Positions 1 through 7,592 of a DNA stretch of 64,000 nt are shown in pieces. The notes beneath the pieces are model-generated. The model saw only the letters and a program-made list of their open reading frames with translations. It did no database searches and was not told the DNA's origin. Position numbers and translations under genes: made by a program. Every line of letters starts with the position of its first letter. Positions within the stretch are counted from its first letter, which is position 1. The stretch is from Synechococcus sp. MIT S9220 (GTDB taxonomy: Bacteria > Cyanobacteriota > Cyanobacteriia > PCC-6307 > Cyanobiaceae): the NCBI RefSeq assembly GCF_014304815.1, contig NZ_CP047958.1, positions 558,001 to 622,000 of the forward strand, in the 5' to 3' direction.

Positions 1-48
1 TTCAAGAAGAACTCTGTTGAGTCGGTCATCACATCCAACAACACATTT
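1..48 (-). repeat. Direct repeat of the 766-803 region; possible 5' end of a second MTDSTE small gene
   Basis: Bases 11-33 are identical to 768-790 and the similarity continues imperfectly for about 15 more bases. On the minus strand both copies encode the start of a small protein beginning MTDSTE (ATG at 29 here, at 784 in the other copy). In the second frame both encode a run like VVGCDDRLNRVLL, the end of the LprI-like protein at 732-1046. In this copy the LprI frame meets a stop just upstream, so only the MTDSTE frame could still be coding, and it runs off the window edge. This looks like a local gene duplication with one decayed copy. Confidence 0.4.
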
Positions 49-99
49 GCGGGACTCCCTGGGAAGACATCAGACACCTGGGAAAGACAGAGGAACTCA

Positions 100-561
100 T
101 CACCAGTTCCCCCGACCTGGAGTTTCGCAGTTGGTTGGTATTTGCCAGAAACCTTCTGCTGCTGTGATCAACCCCCTTTCGCCACGCATATCGGAGTAAT
201 AGATATCTGACCCCAGACCGACGATCAGCGCTTTCCTTGGCGCTGTTTCGCCCAAGTCCTCTCGGTTGGTACCTCTGGTCGGTTGATTGCCCTTGAAGGG
301 CACAAGGCGACCACCTCCGATTGGTTTCCCGTCGTTGCCCTTGTGCGCCCACCACCTGGAACCGTATCCATTTGGTTGCCCCATCAATAAGGAACGAATC
401 ACCTTTCCTTTCCATACGAGTTCAGCGGACAAGATCCCTATCGGACTGACCTCTCCGATTTGGATGACCGCATCAGGGTTTGGTTCGCTGACCCATTGGC
501 ACTTTGGAGATGCAATAACGGTTGAAGGGGCAAGAAGGAAAAGGACTAGAAGGCGTTTCAT
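100..561 (-). CDS. Small secreted protein, unknown function
   Basis: This is a 153-residue protein with a clear Sec signal peptide (MKRLLVLFLLAPSTVIAS, cleavage expected after about residue 18). The mature part is rich in Gly, Pro and Trp and has one Cys near the new N-terminus and one near the C-terminus (NCETPGRG), which could form a disulfide. I recognise no domain. It is the first of several short minus-strand genes with signal peptides or Cys-rich sequence in this accessory stretch. The ATG at 561 directly starts the signal peptide, so the start is well supported. Location is probably periplasmic or extracellular. Confidence 0.6.
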   Translation of the reverse strand: MKRLLVLFLLAPSTVIASPKCQWVSEPNPDAVIQIGEVSPIGILSAELVWKGKVIRSLLMGQPNGYGSRWWAHKGNDGKPIGGGRLVPFKGNQPTRGTNREDLGETAPRKALIVGLGSDIYYSDMRGERGLITAAEGFWQIPTNCETPGRGNW

Positions 562-592
562 GTCTATTGTTTTGATGTGAGAGGGAGATCAA

Positions 593-784
593 TCAGGCAT
601 GGTTGCCTGTTTTGATGGGTGGGTTCACGCTCACTGCCTCTTTCGCACCACTAATAAGGGTTTGAACAGCAGCACAGGCAGTTCTTCCTTGACTGCTGCA
701 CCAAGCACATTGAAGATTAGAAGTTACAACTTTATCTTCCCATGCGATTCCACTCTTTAAGGAGGACTCTGTTGAGTCGGTCAT
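593..784 (-). CDS. Small Cys-containing protein, unknown function
   Basis: This is a 63-residue reading frame beginning MTDSTESSL. It contains a compact Cys motif (QCAWC) and a further Cys about seven residues later. It overlaps the 3' end of the LprI-like gene by 53 bases in another frame. Support comes from the left edge of the window, where a diverged repeat keeps the same MTDSTE start while the overlapping LprI-like frame is broken. No signal peptide or known domain is visible. It could still be a fortuitous frame. Confidence 0.4.
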   Translation of the reverse strand: MTDSTESSLKSGIAWEDKVVTSNLQCAWCSSQGRTACAAVQTLISGAKEAVSVNPPIKTGNHA

Positions 785-1046
785 CACAACCAACTACAAG
801 TTGCGGATAAATTGTTCCTTGCAAATAAGGTCTATACACATTTGAGCAGACCTCTCTGGTTGCTTCTATCCATTGCTTCATGGTCTCTGGGGCGAGTTTT
901 TTCTCAAGTGCTGAATTGGATTCCTGCAAACTTTTTGAGGCGCACCATCTCATCTCAACGGTGTTTTTCCCCGGGCACTGGATGTCTGGTTGTGCTGCCT
1001 TCGCTGGGATTAGCGGAAGCAACATCAGCAGTAGAAGTACTCTCAT
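732..1046 (-). CDS. LprI/DUF1311-like secreted protein
   Basis: This 104-residue protein has a signal peptide (MRVLLLLMLLPLIPAKA). A small domain follows with the spacing of the lysozyme-inhibitor LprI/DUF1311 family: Cys near the mature start, a second Cys about 12 residues later (MRWCASKSL), a central Trp, then two further Cys in a C-terminal Arg/Leu helix (GCDDRLNRVLL). Family members are periplasmic or exported, and some inhibit lysozyme. Assignment rests on the Cys/Trp pattern only, so function is tentative. The start overlaps the 3' end of the upstream gene (955-1224) by 92 bases, an unusually long overlap, but both frames look protein-like. Confidence 0.6.
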   Translation of the reverse strand: MRVLLLLMLLPLIPAKAAQPDIQCPGKNTVEMRWCASKSLQESNSALEKKLAPETMKQWIEATREVCSNVYRPYLQGTIYPQLVVGCDDRLNRVLLKEWNRMGR

Positions 1047-1224
1047 TTTTTTCTAGGACTTGTTCAAGCACAGCATCCTGAACTCGGTCTTGAAATGCTT
1101 TGCCTTCATGCTCTGGCGCAAGAGCATCTGCAGCAGCACGCAGTGCATCAGCAGTGACCTGGCGCACACCTGGATTGGTGAAGAGCAAATACCCCAGACC
1201 AACGCCAACTAGAACTTTCAGCAC
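955..1224 (-). CDS. Small hypothetical protein with N-terminal hydrophobic segment
   Basis: This 89-residue protein starts with a hydrophobic segment (MLKVLVGVGLGYLLFTNPG). A basic/amphipathic stretch follows (ALRAAADAL, FQDRVQDAVLEQVLE), then a Ser/Thr-rich polar tail. The arrangement suggests a single membrane anchor with a short cytoplasmic helix. I know of no function. Its start lies 7 bases inside the 3' end of the serine recombinase remnant, and its 3' end overlaps the LprI-like gene by 92 bases. The tail beyond about residue 60 lies in the overlap and could be dispensable. Confidence 0.5.
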   Translation of the reverse strand: MLKVLVGVGLGYLLFTNPGVRQVTADALRAAADALAPEHEGKAFQDRVQDAVLEQVLEKNESTSTADVASANPSEGSTTRHPVPGEKHR

Positions 1225-1788
1225 AGTGCTGCCTCCTGTTCAGCAATGATCCGCCGAATCGTGGAGAGCGCCAGTCCCGTCTGCTCACGAATGGAGCGAT
1301 AGGAGCATCCTTCATTCCTGAGGCGAAGCACCAAGCGTTCCTTTGCTTCGTTGGTCTTTGGGCGACCGCCCAGGTTCCCTCCTGTTGATCTGCGGTGCTG
1401 GATGCTCTCCAGTGTTCGCTCCTGGATCAGTGATCGTTCAACTTCTGCCAAACCAGAGAGCAGACCAATAAGGACAGGAGCGAACTTGCCCAGTCCTTTT
1501 GTGTTGACCAGTCCATCCAGCGTTCGGACATGGATCCCTTTCTCCTGCAGTTGATGCAGGCGAGAAACCACTTCCACTTGCGTTCTGCCGAGACGATCCA
1601 ATTTCGCCACAACCAGTTCATCACCTTCCACGACGGCATTCAGTGCCGCCTGAAGTTCAGGTCGGTCTTTCTCTTTGACCCTGGTCCTGATGGTCTCCTC
1701 AAAGTCGACCGCACAACATTCTTCCTTCAACGTCGCAATCTGAGCGTCTGTTTTTTGGGGATGCCGTGAAACAGCGGGCATATCCAAC
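1218..1788 (-). pseudogene. Serine recombinase (resolvase/invertase family), N-terminally frameshifted remnant
   Basis: The body is a typical small resolvase. It has a DELVVAKLDRLGR-like core strand and helix, a GLLSGLAEVERSLIQERT dimer helix, a GRPK linker, and a C-terminal helix-turn-helix (YRSIREQTGLALSTIRRI). Members catalyse site-specific recombination through a Ser in the N-terminal YARVST motif. Here that motif is broken. VGYAR is encoded at 1774-1788 in one frame, the following VS and QKTDAQI continue in another frame, and a TGA at 1792-1794 lies immediately upstream of VGYAR. The only open start (TTG, 1787) gives a protein without the catalytic Ser context. I infer a decayed, inactive recombinase left from a mobile element. 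Confidence 0.75.
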
Positions 1789-2053
1789 GCTTCAAGCAGT
1801 CATCGTTTCAAAAAGGGCGTTAGTGAAACCATGGCAACCGAACACCCTTATTGGAACCGTAAGGACTCAGTGTTGGCACTTGCGTGTGATGTTCTCGTTT
1901 CCGTTTGGTTGTTGGAACACCTGCTTCGTTTCCCTTCCTTGGCGCCTGTACGTGGTCCGGAGGATTCATAGTTTTAAGGAAAGATCTGTATTGCACGACA
2001 CATTGATAAACTTGAATAAATGAGTAGATTTAATTTTATTGTCTGCTTAGCGT

Positions 2054-2365
2054 GTGGCGACTTACGAGTGGGTAGCGAGTATAGAAAGTTCTGATATGCG
2101 CTCTGCGCTATCAAATCGTTTGGCAAGTATCGGTTTTCAAATTGATAATGATTGGACCACTGATAAACAGTTATTCGCGGTATGCACCCCTGATGCTGAA
2201 CTGGGATATAAGTCGTGTATAAAATTGATTACAAGTTGGACAAATGAACAAAAATGTCTTTTAAAGATTGAGGTTAGGAGTGATGAACCTGCACTAAGAT
2301 CTGGAACCCGTTGCGAGCACAAGGCAAAGATGCTGATGAATTATTTACCCCCGCAACCCCTCTAG
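2054..2365 (+). CDS. Conserved-looking hypothetical protein
   Basis: This 103-residue soluble protein has a GTG start (MATYEWVASIES). It has mixed alpha/beta character, with alternating polar helices (MRSALSNRLASIGF) and strands (KCLLKIEVRSDEPAL), and two Cys. No signal peptide or membrane segment is seen. The base composition is lower in GC than the metabolic genes further right, as in the rest of this accessory stretch. Function unknown. Confidence 0.5.
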   Translation: MATYEWVASIESSDMRSALSNRLASIGFQIDNDWTTDKQLFAVCTPDAELGYKSCIKLITSWTNEQKCLLKIEVRSDEPALRSGTRCEHKAKMLMNYLPPQPL

Positions 2366-2515
2366 TTGATTGAAAAAATGGCGAAGCATCTTGTTCGGAA
2401 CCATGGTCACTCGGATTTATTTGCATTCGCTATGTTGATCAAATTGTTGGTGGTCATCCAGGGTGATGTGGGAAGTTTCTTTGTTGGAAGTAGTATTGAA
2501 ATTTTGTGAGGTCTT

Positions 2516-2776
2516 TTGACTCATATTCATCTTGCTGTTGCTTTCGTTCTTGCGGGTGCGATCTCGGCGATAGGAATGCCTGCTTCTGCTAACCAGATGT
2601 TTCGTGCTGGAGGCAGTAGTGGGACTGCTTGTCCGTCTGGGTCGCAATACAAGGGTGGTGGGTTTTGTAAGGCGAATAATCCTGGTGATCAGTTCTTTCC
2701 TGCGGGTGGAAGCGGCAGGACCTCATGTCCTAGTGGATCCCAGTACAGGGGAAGTGGGTTTTGCTTGGCGAGGTGA
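2516..2776 (+). CDS. Small secreted protein with a twofold Cys repeat
   Basis: This 86-residue protein has a TTG start and a signal peptide that ends near MPASA-N (about residue 26). The mature part is two near-identical units of about 30 residues, each with the pattern F-x-AGGS...CPSGSQY-x-G-x-GFC. Each unit has two Cys, which could form an intra-repeat disulfide. No known family is recognised. It could be a small exported toxin, pheromone-like or cell-surface peptide; that is only a guess from size and Cys pairs. A strong factor-independent terminator lies about 210 bases downstream. Confidence 0.55.
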   Translation: MTHIHLAVAFVLAGAISAIGMPASANQMFRAGGSSGTACPSGSQYKGGGFCKANNPGDQFFPAGGSGRTSCPSGSQYRGSGFCLAR

Positions 2777-3113
2777 CTGCCTTAGGTCAGTCGATATGCA
2801 CCGCCGGTTGGTTCGCGCCGCGTCCCATGCATGCTCTTGATCACTTCAGGAATCAGGTTTCGTATTCGCATCCTTGCTTTCCTTTCTATTGCTCAGATGA
2901 TTTGCCTTGGTTGGGTCTGCTTAGAAATCAGGAAGACCCGAGGAACACCTGCCCTTTGGAGGGCACAGAGTTCTCATGGGTAGGAGGGGACAGAAATGCC
3001 CCTTTTTTTATGGGATCTGACGCCTAGTAGTTGCTGGCAACAGCACCCGCCGCCGGGGTTTTCGACTTCTCGTCATCAGTCAACAGCAGCAAAACAAATG
3101 ACCCACTGCCGAT
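2777..3113. other. Intergenic stretch, 337 bases
   Basis: No convincing coding frame is seen. It holds a small GC hairpin (gccctttggagggc, about 2951-2964) and the terminator at 2986-3009. Short frames here lack coding character. Confidence 0.5.
2986..3009 (+). terminator. Rho-independent terminator with GAAA tetraloop
   Basis: The stem is GGGG(a)CA / TGCCCC closing on a GAAA loop, followed by seven T. It is positioned to end plus-strand transcription from the 2516-2776 gene. Confidence 0.65.
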
Positions 3114-3389
3114 ATGACCAAACCATTCAGCACCAACCCAAAACTGGCGGACTGGGTTCCGTCTCCTCAGCAGATCAAGACCATCGAGGAAGCACGTCTT
3201 CTCCTTGATCTCGTCCCAGAAGAAGAGGGTGACGCCACCAATCGATTGAGGATCAATACCCTCAATGTCTATGCCTGCCTCCATCCAGAAGTGACTGACC
3301 CTCAGCAGTTGGTTGACGACGCTTGTGAGTTCATGGCGCAGCAAGTCATTCGCCGCCGTCTCTCTAAAGGTCAGGAGAAAGGTGAATGA
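3114..3389 (+). CDS. Small acidic hypothetical protein
   Basis: This 91-residue helical protein (start MTKPFSTNPKLADW) has an acidic middle (EARLLLDLVPEEEGDA) and a basic C-terminal helix (FMAQQVIRRRLSKGQEKGE). No membrane segment, signal or known domain is seen. The start ATG and helical periodicity support coding. A longer open frame on the opposite strand is judged a shadow. A terminator follows about 160 bases downstream. Confidence 0.5.
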   Translation: MTKPFSTNPKLADWVPSPQQIKTIEEARLLLDLVPEEEGDATNRLRINTLNVYACLHPEVTDPQQLVDDACEFMAQQVIRRRLSKGQEKGE

Positions 3390-3548
3390 GTCGCGTAATG
3401 CAAGAAATAGCGGGAACTCATAGGAGTGAGAACCTCGCTGCTCTGTCTTCGCTGGGTGAACAGGTGGTGCTCGAGGTGGGTCGGCAACCCGTAAGTACAA
3501 ATGCTTAGCAGATGCTGCTAGACCAGTTTCATCGCATGAGAACCAAGT

Positions 3549-3581
3549 CCCGGGAGGTCAAACACTCCTGGGTCTTTTTTT
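3549..3581 (+). terminator. Rho-independent terminator
   Basis: The stem CCCGGGAG / CTCCTGGG (one G-T pair) has an eight-base loop and is followed shortly by seven T. It ends plus-strand transcription from the gene at 3114. Confidence 0.6.
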
Positions 3582-3675
3582 GAGAAACCCTCACTGCGCC
3601 CACGGCATCTCGTTCCCATGCGTAAGGGTGTGATTCGCTTGGCGTCATTGCCTTAAGCGACATTTTCAATTCATC

Positions 3676-3710
3676 AGGAGGGGCGATAGGGATACCGACC
3701 CTCCTTTTTT
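3676..3710 (+). terminator. Rho-independent terminator
   Basis: The stem AGGAGGG / CCCTCCT has a 16-base loop and its right arm runs into a T tract. No plus-strand protein gene lies between this and the terminator at 3549-3581, which suggests a short non-coding transcript. Confidence 0.5.
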
Positions 3711-3725
3711 GTGCCTGTTGCAGGG

Positions 3726-3893
3726 TTAGTTGGTTTCGGTGACTGCTGCTGGAGCGGCGCCTTTGCCTGACATCTCCTTGAGCGAATCAGCGGCACAGAT
3801 TGTGGATGCCGCGATGGCGACAAACGCGACTGTGTTGATGACCTTGAGGACAACAGGAAGATGGGTGTTGACCATCTCGCGGACTTTTTCCAT
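3726..3893 (-). CDS. Small single-span membrane protein
   Basis: This 55-residue protein begins MEKVREMVNTHLPVVLKV. It has one hydrophobic span (VLKVINTVAFVAIAASTICA) and a short polar tail rich in Ala, Pro and Thr. A longer upstream extension in the same frame is Cys/Pro-rich and not protein-like, so the internal ATG at 3893 is preferred. Function unknown; such small membrane proteins are common in picocyanobacteria. A plus-strand frame across the same bases is an alternative. Confidence 0.4.
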   Translation of the reverse strand: MEKVREMVNTHLPVVLKVINTVAFVAIAASTICAADSLKEMSGKGAAPAAVTETN

Positions 3894-4242
3894 CAGAAAA
3901 GTTTGTGGTGAACAGTTGCATGGTGCTCCTGCTGTCAAGGCGTTTGAGGGGGTCTTGTGCCTTGCGGAACCTTTTTCTAGAAATGTGCCTTCAACGACGT
4001 TGTGTATCAAGTTGATACACAAAACTGAAATCGCTCAGATGAAGGGGGTGCTGACGGAAACGCGAACACGCCAATAGAGGGGCGGGATGGTCCGGGAAAC
4101 CATCCCGTTTTTTTGTGCTTCGGGACACCGACAATCAGGGGTGGAAATGCTGTCGGGTGCTGATTTACGTTGAAAGAGCAGTTGGACAACCGTTGGATAA
4201 ATGGTTGGACAGCATCCTCAAAACCGTTGCAATTAGGACTAG
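3894..4242. other. Intergenic stretch, 349 bases
   Basis: Apart from the terminator at 4083-4114 I see no gene. The last 50 bases are the presumed leader of the downstream E2 gene; no clear Shine-Dalgarno sequence is visible. Confidence 0.4.
4083..4114 (+). terminator. Rho-independent terminator
   Basis: A perfect nine-base stem (CGGGATGGT / ACCATCCCG) is followed by seven T. It lies on the plus strand about 130 bases ahead of the E2 gene and insulates it from upstream transcription. Confidence 0.75.
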
Positions 4243-5607
4243 ATGGCGACCTACGACATCTTCATGCCTGCCCTCAGCTCCACGATGACGGAGGGGAAGA
4301 TCGTTGAGTGGCTCAAGAATCCTGGCGACAAGGTGGGCCGCGGCGAGTCTGTGCTCGTGGTCGAGTCCGACAAGGCCGACATGGATGTTGAGTCCTTCAA
4401 TGAGGGCTACCTCGCAGCTGTGCTGATGCCCGCGGGCAGCACGGCTCCTGTGGGCGAGACCATTGGTTTGATCGTGGAGACCGAGGCTGAGATTGCCGAA
4501 GCTCAGGCCAAGGCACCGTCGGGTGGTGGATCGGCTCCTGCAGCTACAGCACCAGCGCCAACATCGGCTGCTCCAACGGCACCTGCTCCAACGGCACCTG
4601 CTCCAACGGCACCTGCTCCAACAGCACCAGCCCCAGCTGCGGCTCAACCCGCACCAGTTGCGCCTCCTGCTCCGGTGGCTGCGCCAGCGAGCAACGGTCG
4701 ACTGATTGCCAGTCCTAGGGCTAAGAAGCTGGCTTCTCAGATGGGCGTCGACCTCGCCGGGATCCGCGGCAGTGGTCCTAACGGTCGAATTCAGGCTGAA
4801 GACGTGGAGCGCGCCGCAGGGCGTCCCATCAGTGTGCCCCTGGTCGGGGAGGGTACTGCTGCTGCCGTCAGTGCCGGAGCTGCGAGCACCGCCAAGCCTC
4901 CGAGCTCACCGGCCGGCAATAGCTTTGGCCGCCCTGGCGACACCGTGGCGTTCAACACGCTCCAGGGCGCGGTCAACCGCAATATGGAAGCCAGCCTCGC
5001 GGTCCCCTGCTTCCGGGTGGGCTACACGATCACCACCGATCAACTGGATGCCTTTTACAAACAGGTGAAGCCCAAGGGCGTCACGATGACGGCCCTGCTG
5101 GCGAAGGCCGTGGCCGTCACTCTGGCCCGGCATCCGCAGGTGAATGCTGCAACGACTGCTGCGGGAATGACCTATCCCGCTGATGTGAATGTCGCCGTTG
5201 CCGTGGCAATGGAAGACGGTGGTTTGATCACCCCTGTGCTGCGTCAGGCCGATCGAACCGATCTGTATGAGCTCTCGCGTCAGTGGGGGGATCTGGTGAA
5301 GCGCTCGCGCAGCAAACAGTTGCAGCCTGAGGAATACAGCACCGGAACCTTCACCCTCTCCAATCTCGGCATGTTCGGGGTGGATCGTTTCGATGCCATC
5401 CTTCCTCCCGGCACCGGTGCCATCCTCGCAGTGGCGGCTTCAAGACCTGCCGTTGTGGCTGGAAAAGATGGGTCCATCGCTGTCAAGCGGCAGATGCAGG
5501 TGAATCTCACGGCGGACCACCGTGTGATCTATGGCGCCGATGGCGCCGCCTTCCTCAAGGATCTGGCGGAATTGATTGAAACCCGTCCCGAAAGTTTGGC
5601 GATTTGA
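4243..5607 (+). CDS. pdhC: Pyruvate dehydrogenase E2 (dihydrolipoamide acetyltransferase)
   Basis: This 454-residue acyltransferase core of pyruvate dehydrogenase transfers the acetyl group from lipoate to CoA. An N-terminal lipoyl domain has the modified lysine at about K44 (ESDKADMDVES). Next comes a flexible Ala/Pro linker (about 95-150), an E3-binding domain (ASPRAKKLASQMGVDL...GPNGRIQAEDV, about 157-190), and the catalytic domain to the end. The catalytic region reads DHRVIYGADG, so His (about 426) is present and the Asp usual in bacterial E2 is Tyr. To my knowledge plastid-type E2 proteins show the same substitution, so activity is expected. The gene is monocistronic in appearance and preceded by a terminator. 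Confidence 0.95.
   Translation: MATYDIFMPALSSTMTEGKIVEWLKNPGDKVGRGESVLVVESDKADMDVESFNEGYLAAVLMPAGSTAPVGETIGLIVETEAEIAEAQAKAPSGGGSAPAATAPAPTSAAPTAPAPTAPAPTAPAPTAPAPAAAQPAPVAPPAPVAAPASNGRLIASPRAKKLASQMGVDLAGIRGSGPNGRIQAEDVERAAGRPISVPLVGEGTAAAVSAGAASTAKPPSSPAGNSFGRPGDTVAFNTLQGAVNRNMEASLAVPCFRVGYTITTDQLDAFYKQVKPKGVTMTALLAKAVAVTLARHPQVNAATTAAGMTYPADVNVAVAVAMEDGGLITPVLRQADRTDLYELSRQWGDLVKRSRSKQLQPEEYSTGTFTLSNLGMFGVDRFDAILPPGTGAILAVAASRPAVVAGKDGSIAVKRQMQVNLTADHRVIYGADGAAFLKDLAELIETRPESLAI
4570..4629 (+). repeat. 15-bp tandem repeat encoding the E2 linker
   Basis: Three exact copies and one near copy of gctccaacggcacct each encode APTAP. They lie in the mobile Ala/Pro linker between lipoyl and E3-binding domains, where copy number can vary between strains. 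Confidence 0.85.
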
Positions 5608-5681
5608 ATCAGGCCAGGGGATGGTGCGTAGCTGCGGAGCTCAGGGAGCCTTGCCACTCTTGATGTGGTGATGGTCGCTCT

Positions 5682-7577
5682 GTGTCAGTTCCGTCCTTTT
5701 CACGTCTGCTGGGCCGTCCCCTGCCGCGTTCCAGTGCCAAGGATGAGCGACTTCCCAATCTTCAGGCGCTGCCCATCCTCTCCTCGGATGCTTTGTCATC
5801 CGTGGCCTATGCCACGGAAGCGGCGCTTGGAATTCTGATCCTGGGAGGCAGTGCCGCTTTGCGGCTGTCGCTGCCAATCACCGTGGCGATCATCGCCTTG
5901 ATCACGATCGTGGTGCTGTCGTACCGGCAGGCGATCTCTGCCTATCCCAACGGTGGCGGTTCCTACGTGGTGGCTCGCGACAATCTCGGACGCAACGTGG
6001 GATTGGTAGCAGCCGCTGCGTTGCTGATCGACTACACCCTCACTGCAGCGGTCAGCTTGATGGCGGGCACCCAGGCGCTGTCGTCACTGGATCCAGCGTT
6101 GTTGGCCTATGAGGTCCCGATCGCTCTGTTCATGCTCCTGCTCGTGGGCTGGGCCAACCTGCGCGGGGTGAAGGAAGCGGGACGCGTGTTCTCGGTGCCC
6201 ACCTATGCCTTCGTGGTGATGATTGTTCTGCTCACGGTGGCTGGGCTCAAGGACCTCACCTTCCATCATGGCTGGACTCCCGATGCTCCCCCGCTCACGG
6301 CTGCGCTGCAGCCAATCGGCTTATTTCTGGTGCTCCGGGCCTTCAGTTCCGGCTGTTCAGCGATGACCGGGATCGAAGCCATCGCTAATGGTGTGCAGGT
6401 TTTTAAGGAGCCTGCTCCCGTTAATGCCCGCAAAACCCTGCTGGTGATGAGTGTGTTGCTGTCGGTGATGTTCCTTGCGGTCAGCACCATGGGCTTCATG
6501 TATGGAGTCGCACCCAATCCCGACATCACCGTGTTGGCTCAGATCGGTCAGCGTGTGTTCGGCGACGGCAGCGTTCTGTACTGGACCCTGCAGATCTCAA
6601 CACTGCTGATTCTGGTGCTGGCAGCGAATACGGCCTTCTCCGGCTTTCCACGTCTGGCGGCAATGCTGGCGGAAGACCACTGCTTGCCCATGCAGATGAA
6701 GCTGCTGGGTGATCGGCTCGTCTACCAGAACGGGATCAGTGCGCTGGTCGTGATTACGGCGCTGATCATCGTGATTTGCCGAGGTGACACCACCGTGGCG
6801 GTCAATCTGTATGCCCTTGGAGTGTTCACGGCCTTCACGTTGTCGCAGCTGGGCCTGGTCTGTCGCTGGTGGAAGCGGCGTGGAGAGGGCTGGCGCGGGC
6901 GAATGGCCATGAATGCGCTCGGATCGCTCACCACCTTTGTGGTCCTGCTGGTGATTGTGGTGAGCAAATTTGATGAGGGGGCCTGGACTGTGGTCATCGC
7001 CATTCCTCTGCTGGTCTGGGGACTGGCCTTGATCCGTCGCCGCTACCGGGAGATCTTCGCTGCCCTCGCTCTGGACCCTGATGGGTCGTCACTGAAGCTG
7101 ATTCCCCGTGATCCACCCACCGGACACCACGCGATTGTCTGGGTCGCAAGCATGATGCAACCGTCGTTTGAGGCGCTGCGCTACGCCTGTTCATTCGCCG
7201 ATTCGGTCACGGCGGTGATGGTGGTGCAGAAGGAAGAAGACGCCGGCCAGCTCAGCCAACTGTGGGATCGCTACGCCGGCACCGACACCGGTGCTCTTGA
7301 GCTGGTGCTGCTCGACAGCCCATACAGTTCGCTGTTGGATCCCTTCTGTGACTTCGTGATGGAGCAGGAGCAACGGCATCCCGAGCGCACCACCACGGTG
7401 GTGATGCCGGTGGCCATTCCCAGGGATCGACTGGATGTGGCTTTACTCAACCAAAGGGCTCGCAGCCTGTTCGAGGCACTCTCCACCGATCAGAGCCGCG
7501 TGTTCTCGATTGTGCGCTATTTCGTTCCCCGCTTGGCAAGCAAAGCAGGGACGTTGCCCTCAGGCAGCATGGATTAA
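5682..7577 (+). CDS. APC-superfamily permease, KimA (YdaO)-like
   Basis: This 631-residue inner-membrane transporter has a GTG start. About 12 hydrophobic segments fill residues 40-450, starting with SSDALSSVAYATEAAL and containing the conserved SYVVARDNLG loop. A soluble C-terminal domain of about 150 residues follows (HHAIVWVASMMQPSFEAL). This layout matches the KimA/YdaO group of amino-acid/K+ transporters, some of which are high-affinity proton-coupled K+ importers. Substrate cannot be read from the sequence; potassium is the best guess. It lies between the E2 gene and queA, only 15 bases before queA, so the two may be co-transcribed. Confidence 0.85.
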   Translation: MSVPSFSRLLGRPLPRSSAKDERLPNLQALPILSSDALSSVAYATEAALGILILGGSAALRLSLPITVAIIALITIVVLSYRQAISAYPNGGGSYVVARDNLGRNVGLVAAAALLIDYTLTAAVSLMAGTQALSSLDPALLAYEVPIALFMLLLVGWANLRGVKEAGRVFSVPTYAFVVMIVLLTVAGLKDLTFHHGWTPDAPPLTAALQPIGLFLVLRAFSSGCSAMTGIEAIANGVQVFKEPAPVNARKTLLVMSVLLSVMFLAVSTMGFMYGVAPNPDITVLAQIGQRVFGDGSVLYWTLQISTLLILVLAANTAFSGFPRLAAMLAEDHCLPMQMKLLGDRLVYQNGISALVVITALIIVICRGDTTVAVNLYALGVFTAFTLSQLGLVCRWWKRRGEGWRGRMAMNALGSLTTFVVLLVIVVSKFDEGAWTVVIAIPLLVWGLALIRRRYREIFAALALDPDGSSLKLIPRDPPTGHHAIVWVASMMQPSFEALRYACSFADSVTAVMVVQKEEDAGQLSQLWDRYAGTDTGALELVLLDSPYSSLLDPFCDFVMEQEQRHPERTTTVVMPVAIPRDRLDVALLNQRARSLFEALSTDQSRVFSIVRYFVPRLASKAGTLPSGSMD

Positions 7578-7592
7578 TCACGTTCAAGCGTT

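Larger units (their letters stand above)
3390..3725. other. Intergenic stretch with two terminators; possible small RNA
   Basis: No gene is visible. The stretch holds a terminator at 3549-3581, then an imperfect hairpin (TCGCTTGGC...GCCTTAAGCGA, 3634-3661) followed by a second terminator at 3676-3710. The second unit, about 100 bases between the two terminators, could be an independent small plus-strand RNA. Confidence 0.3.

Noticed and set aside
3024-3500. Minus-strand frame of 158 codons
   Set aside because: Overlaps the plus-strand 91-aa gene and a terminator; composition is Arg/Phe/Leu-rich without a signal or domain. Kept as a weak alternative only.
3730-4077. Plus-strand frame of 115 codons ending just before a terminator
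   Set aside because: The terminator position is suggestive, but the sequence lacks structure and the minus-strand 55-aa frame has a clearer membrane helix. Undecided but less likely.
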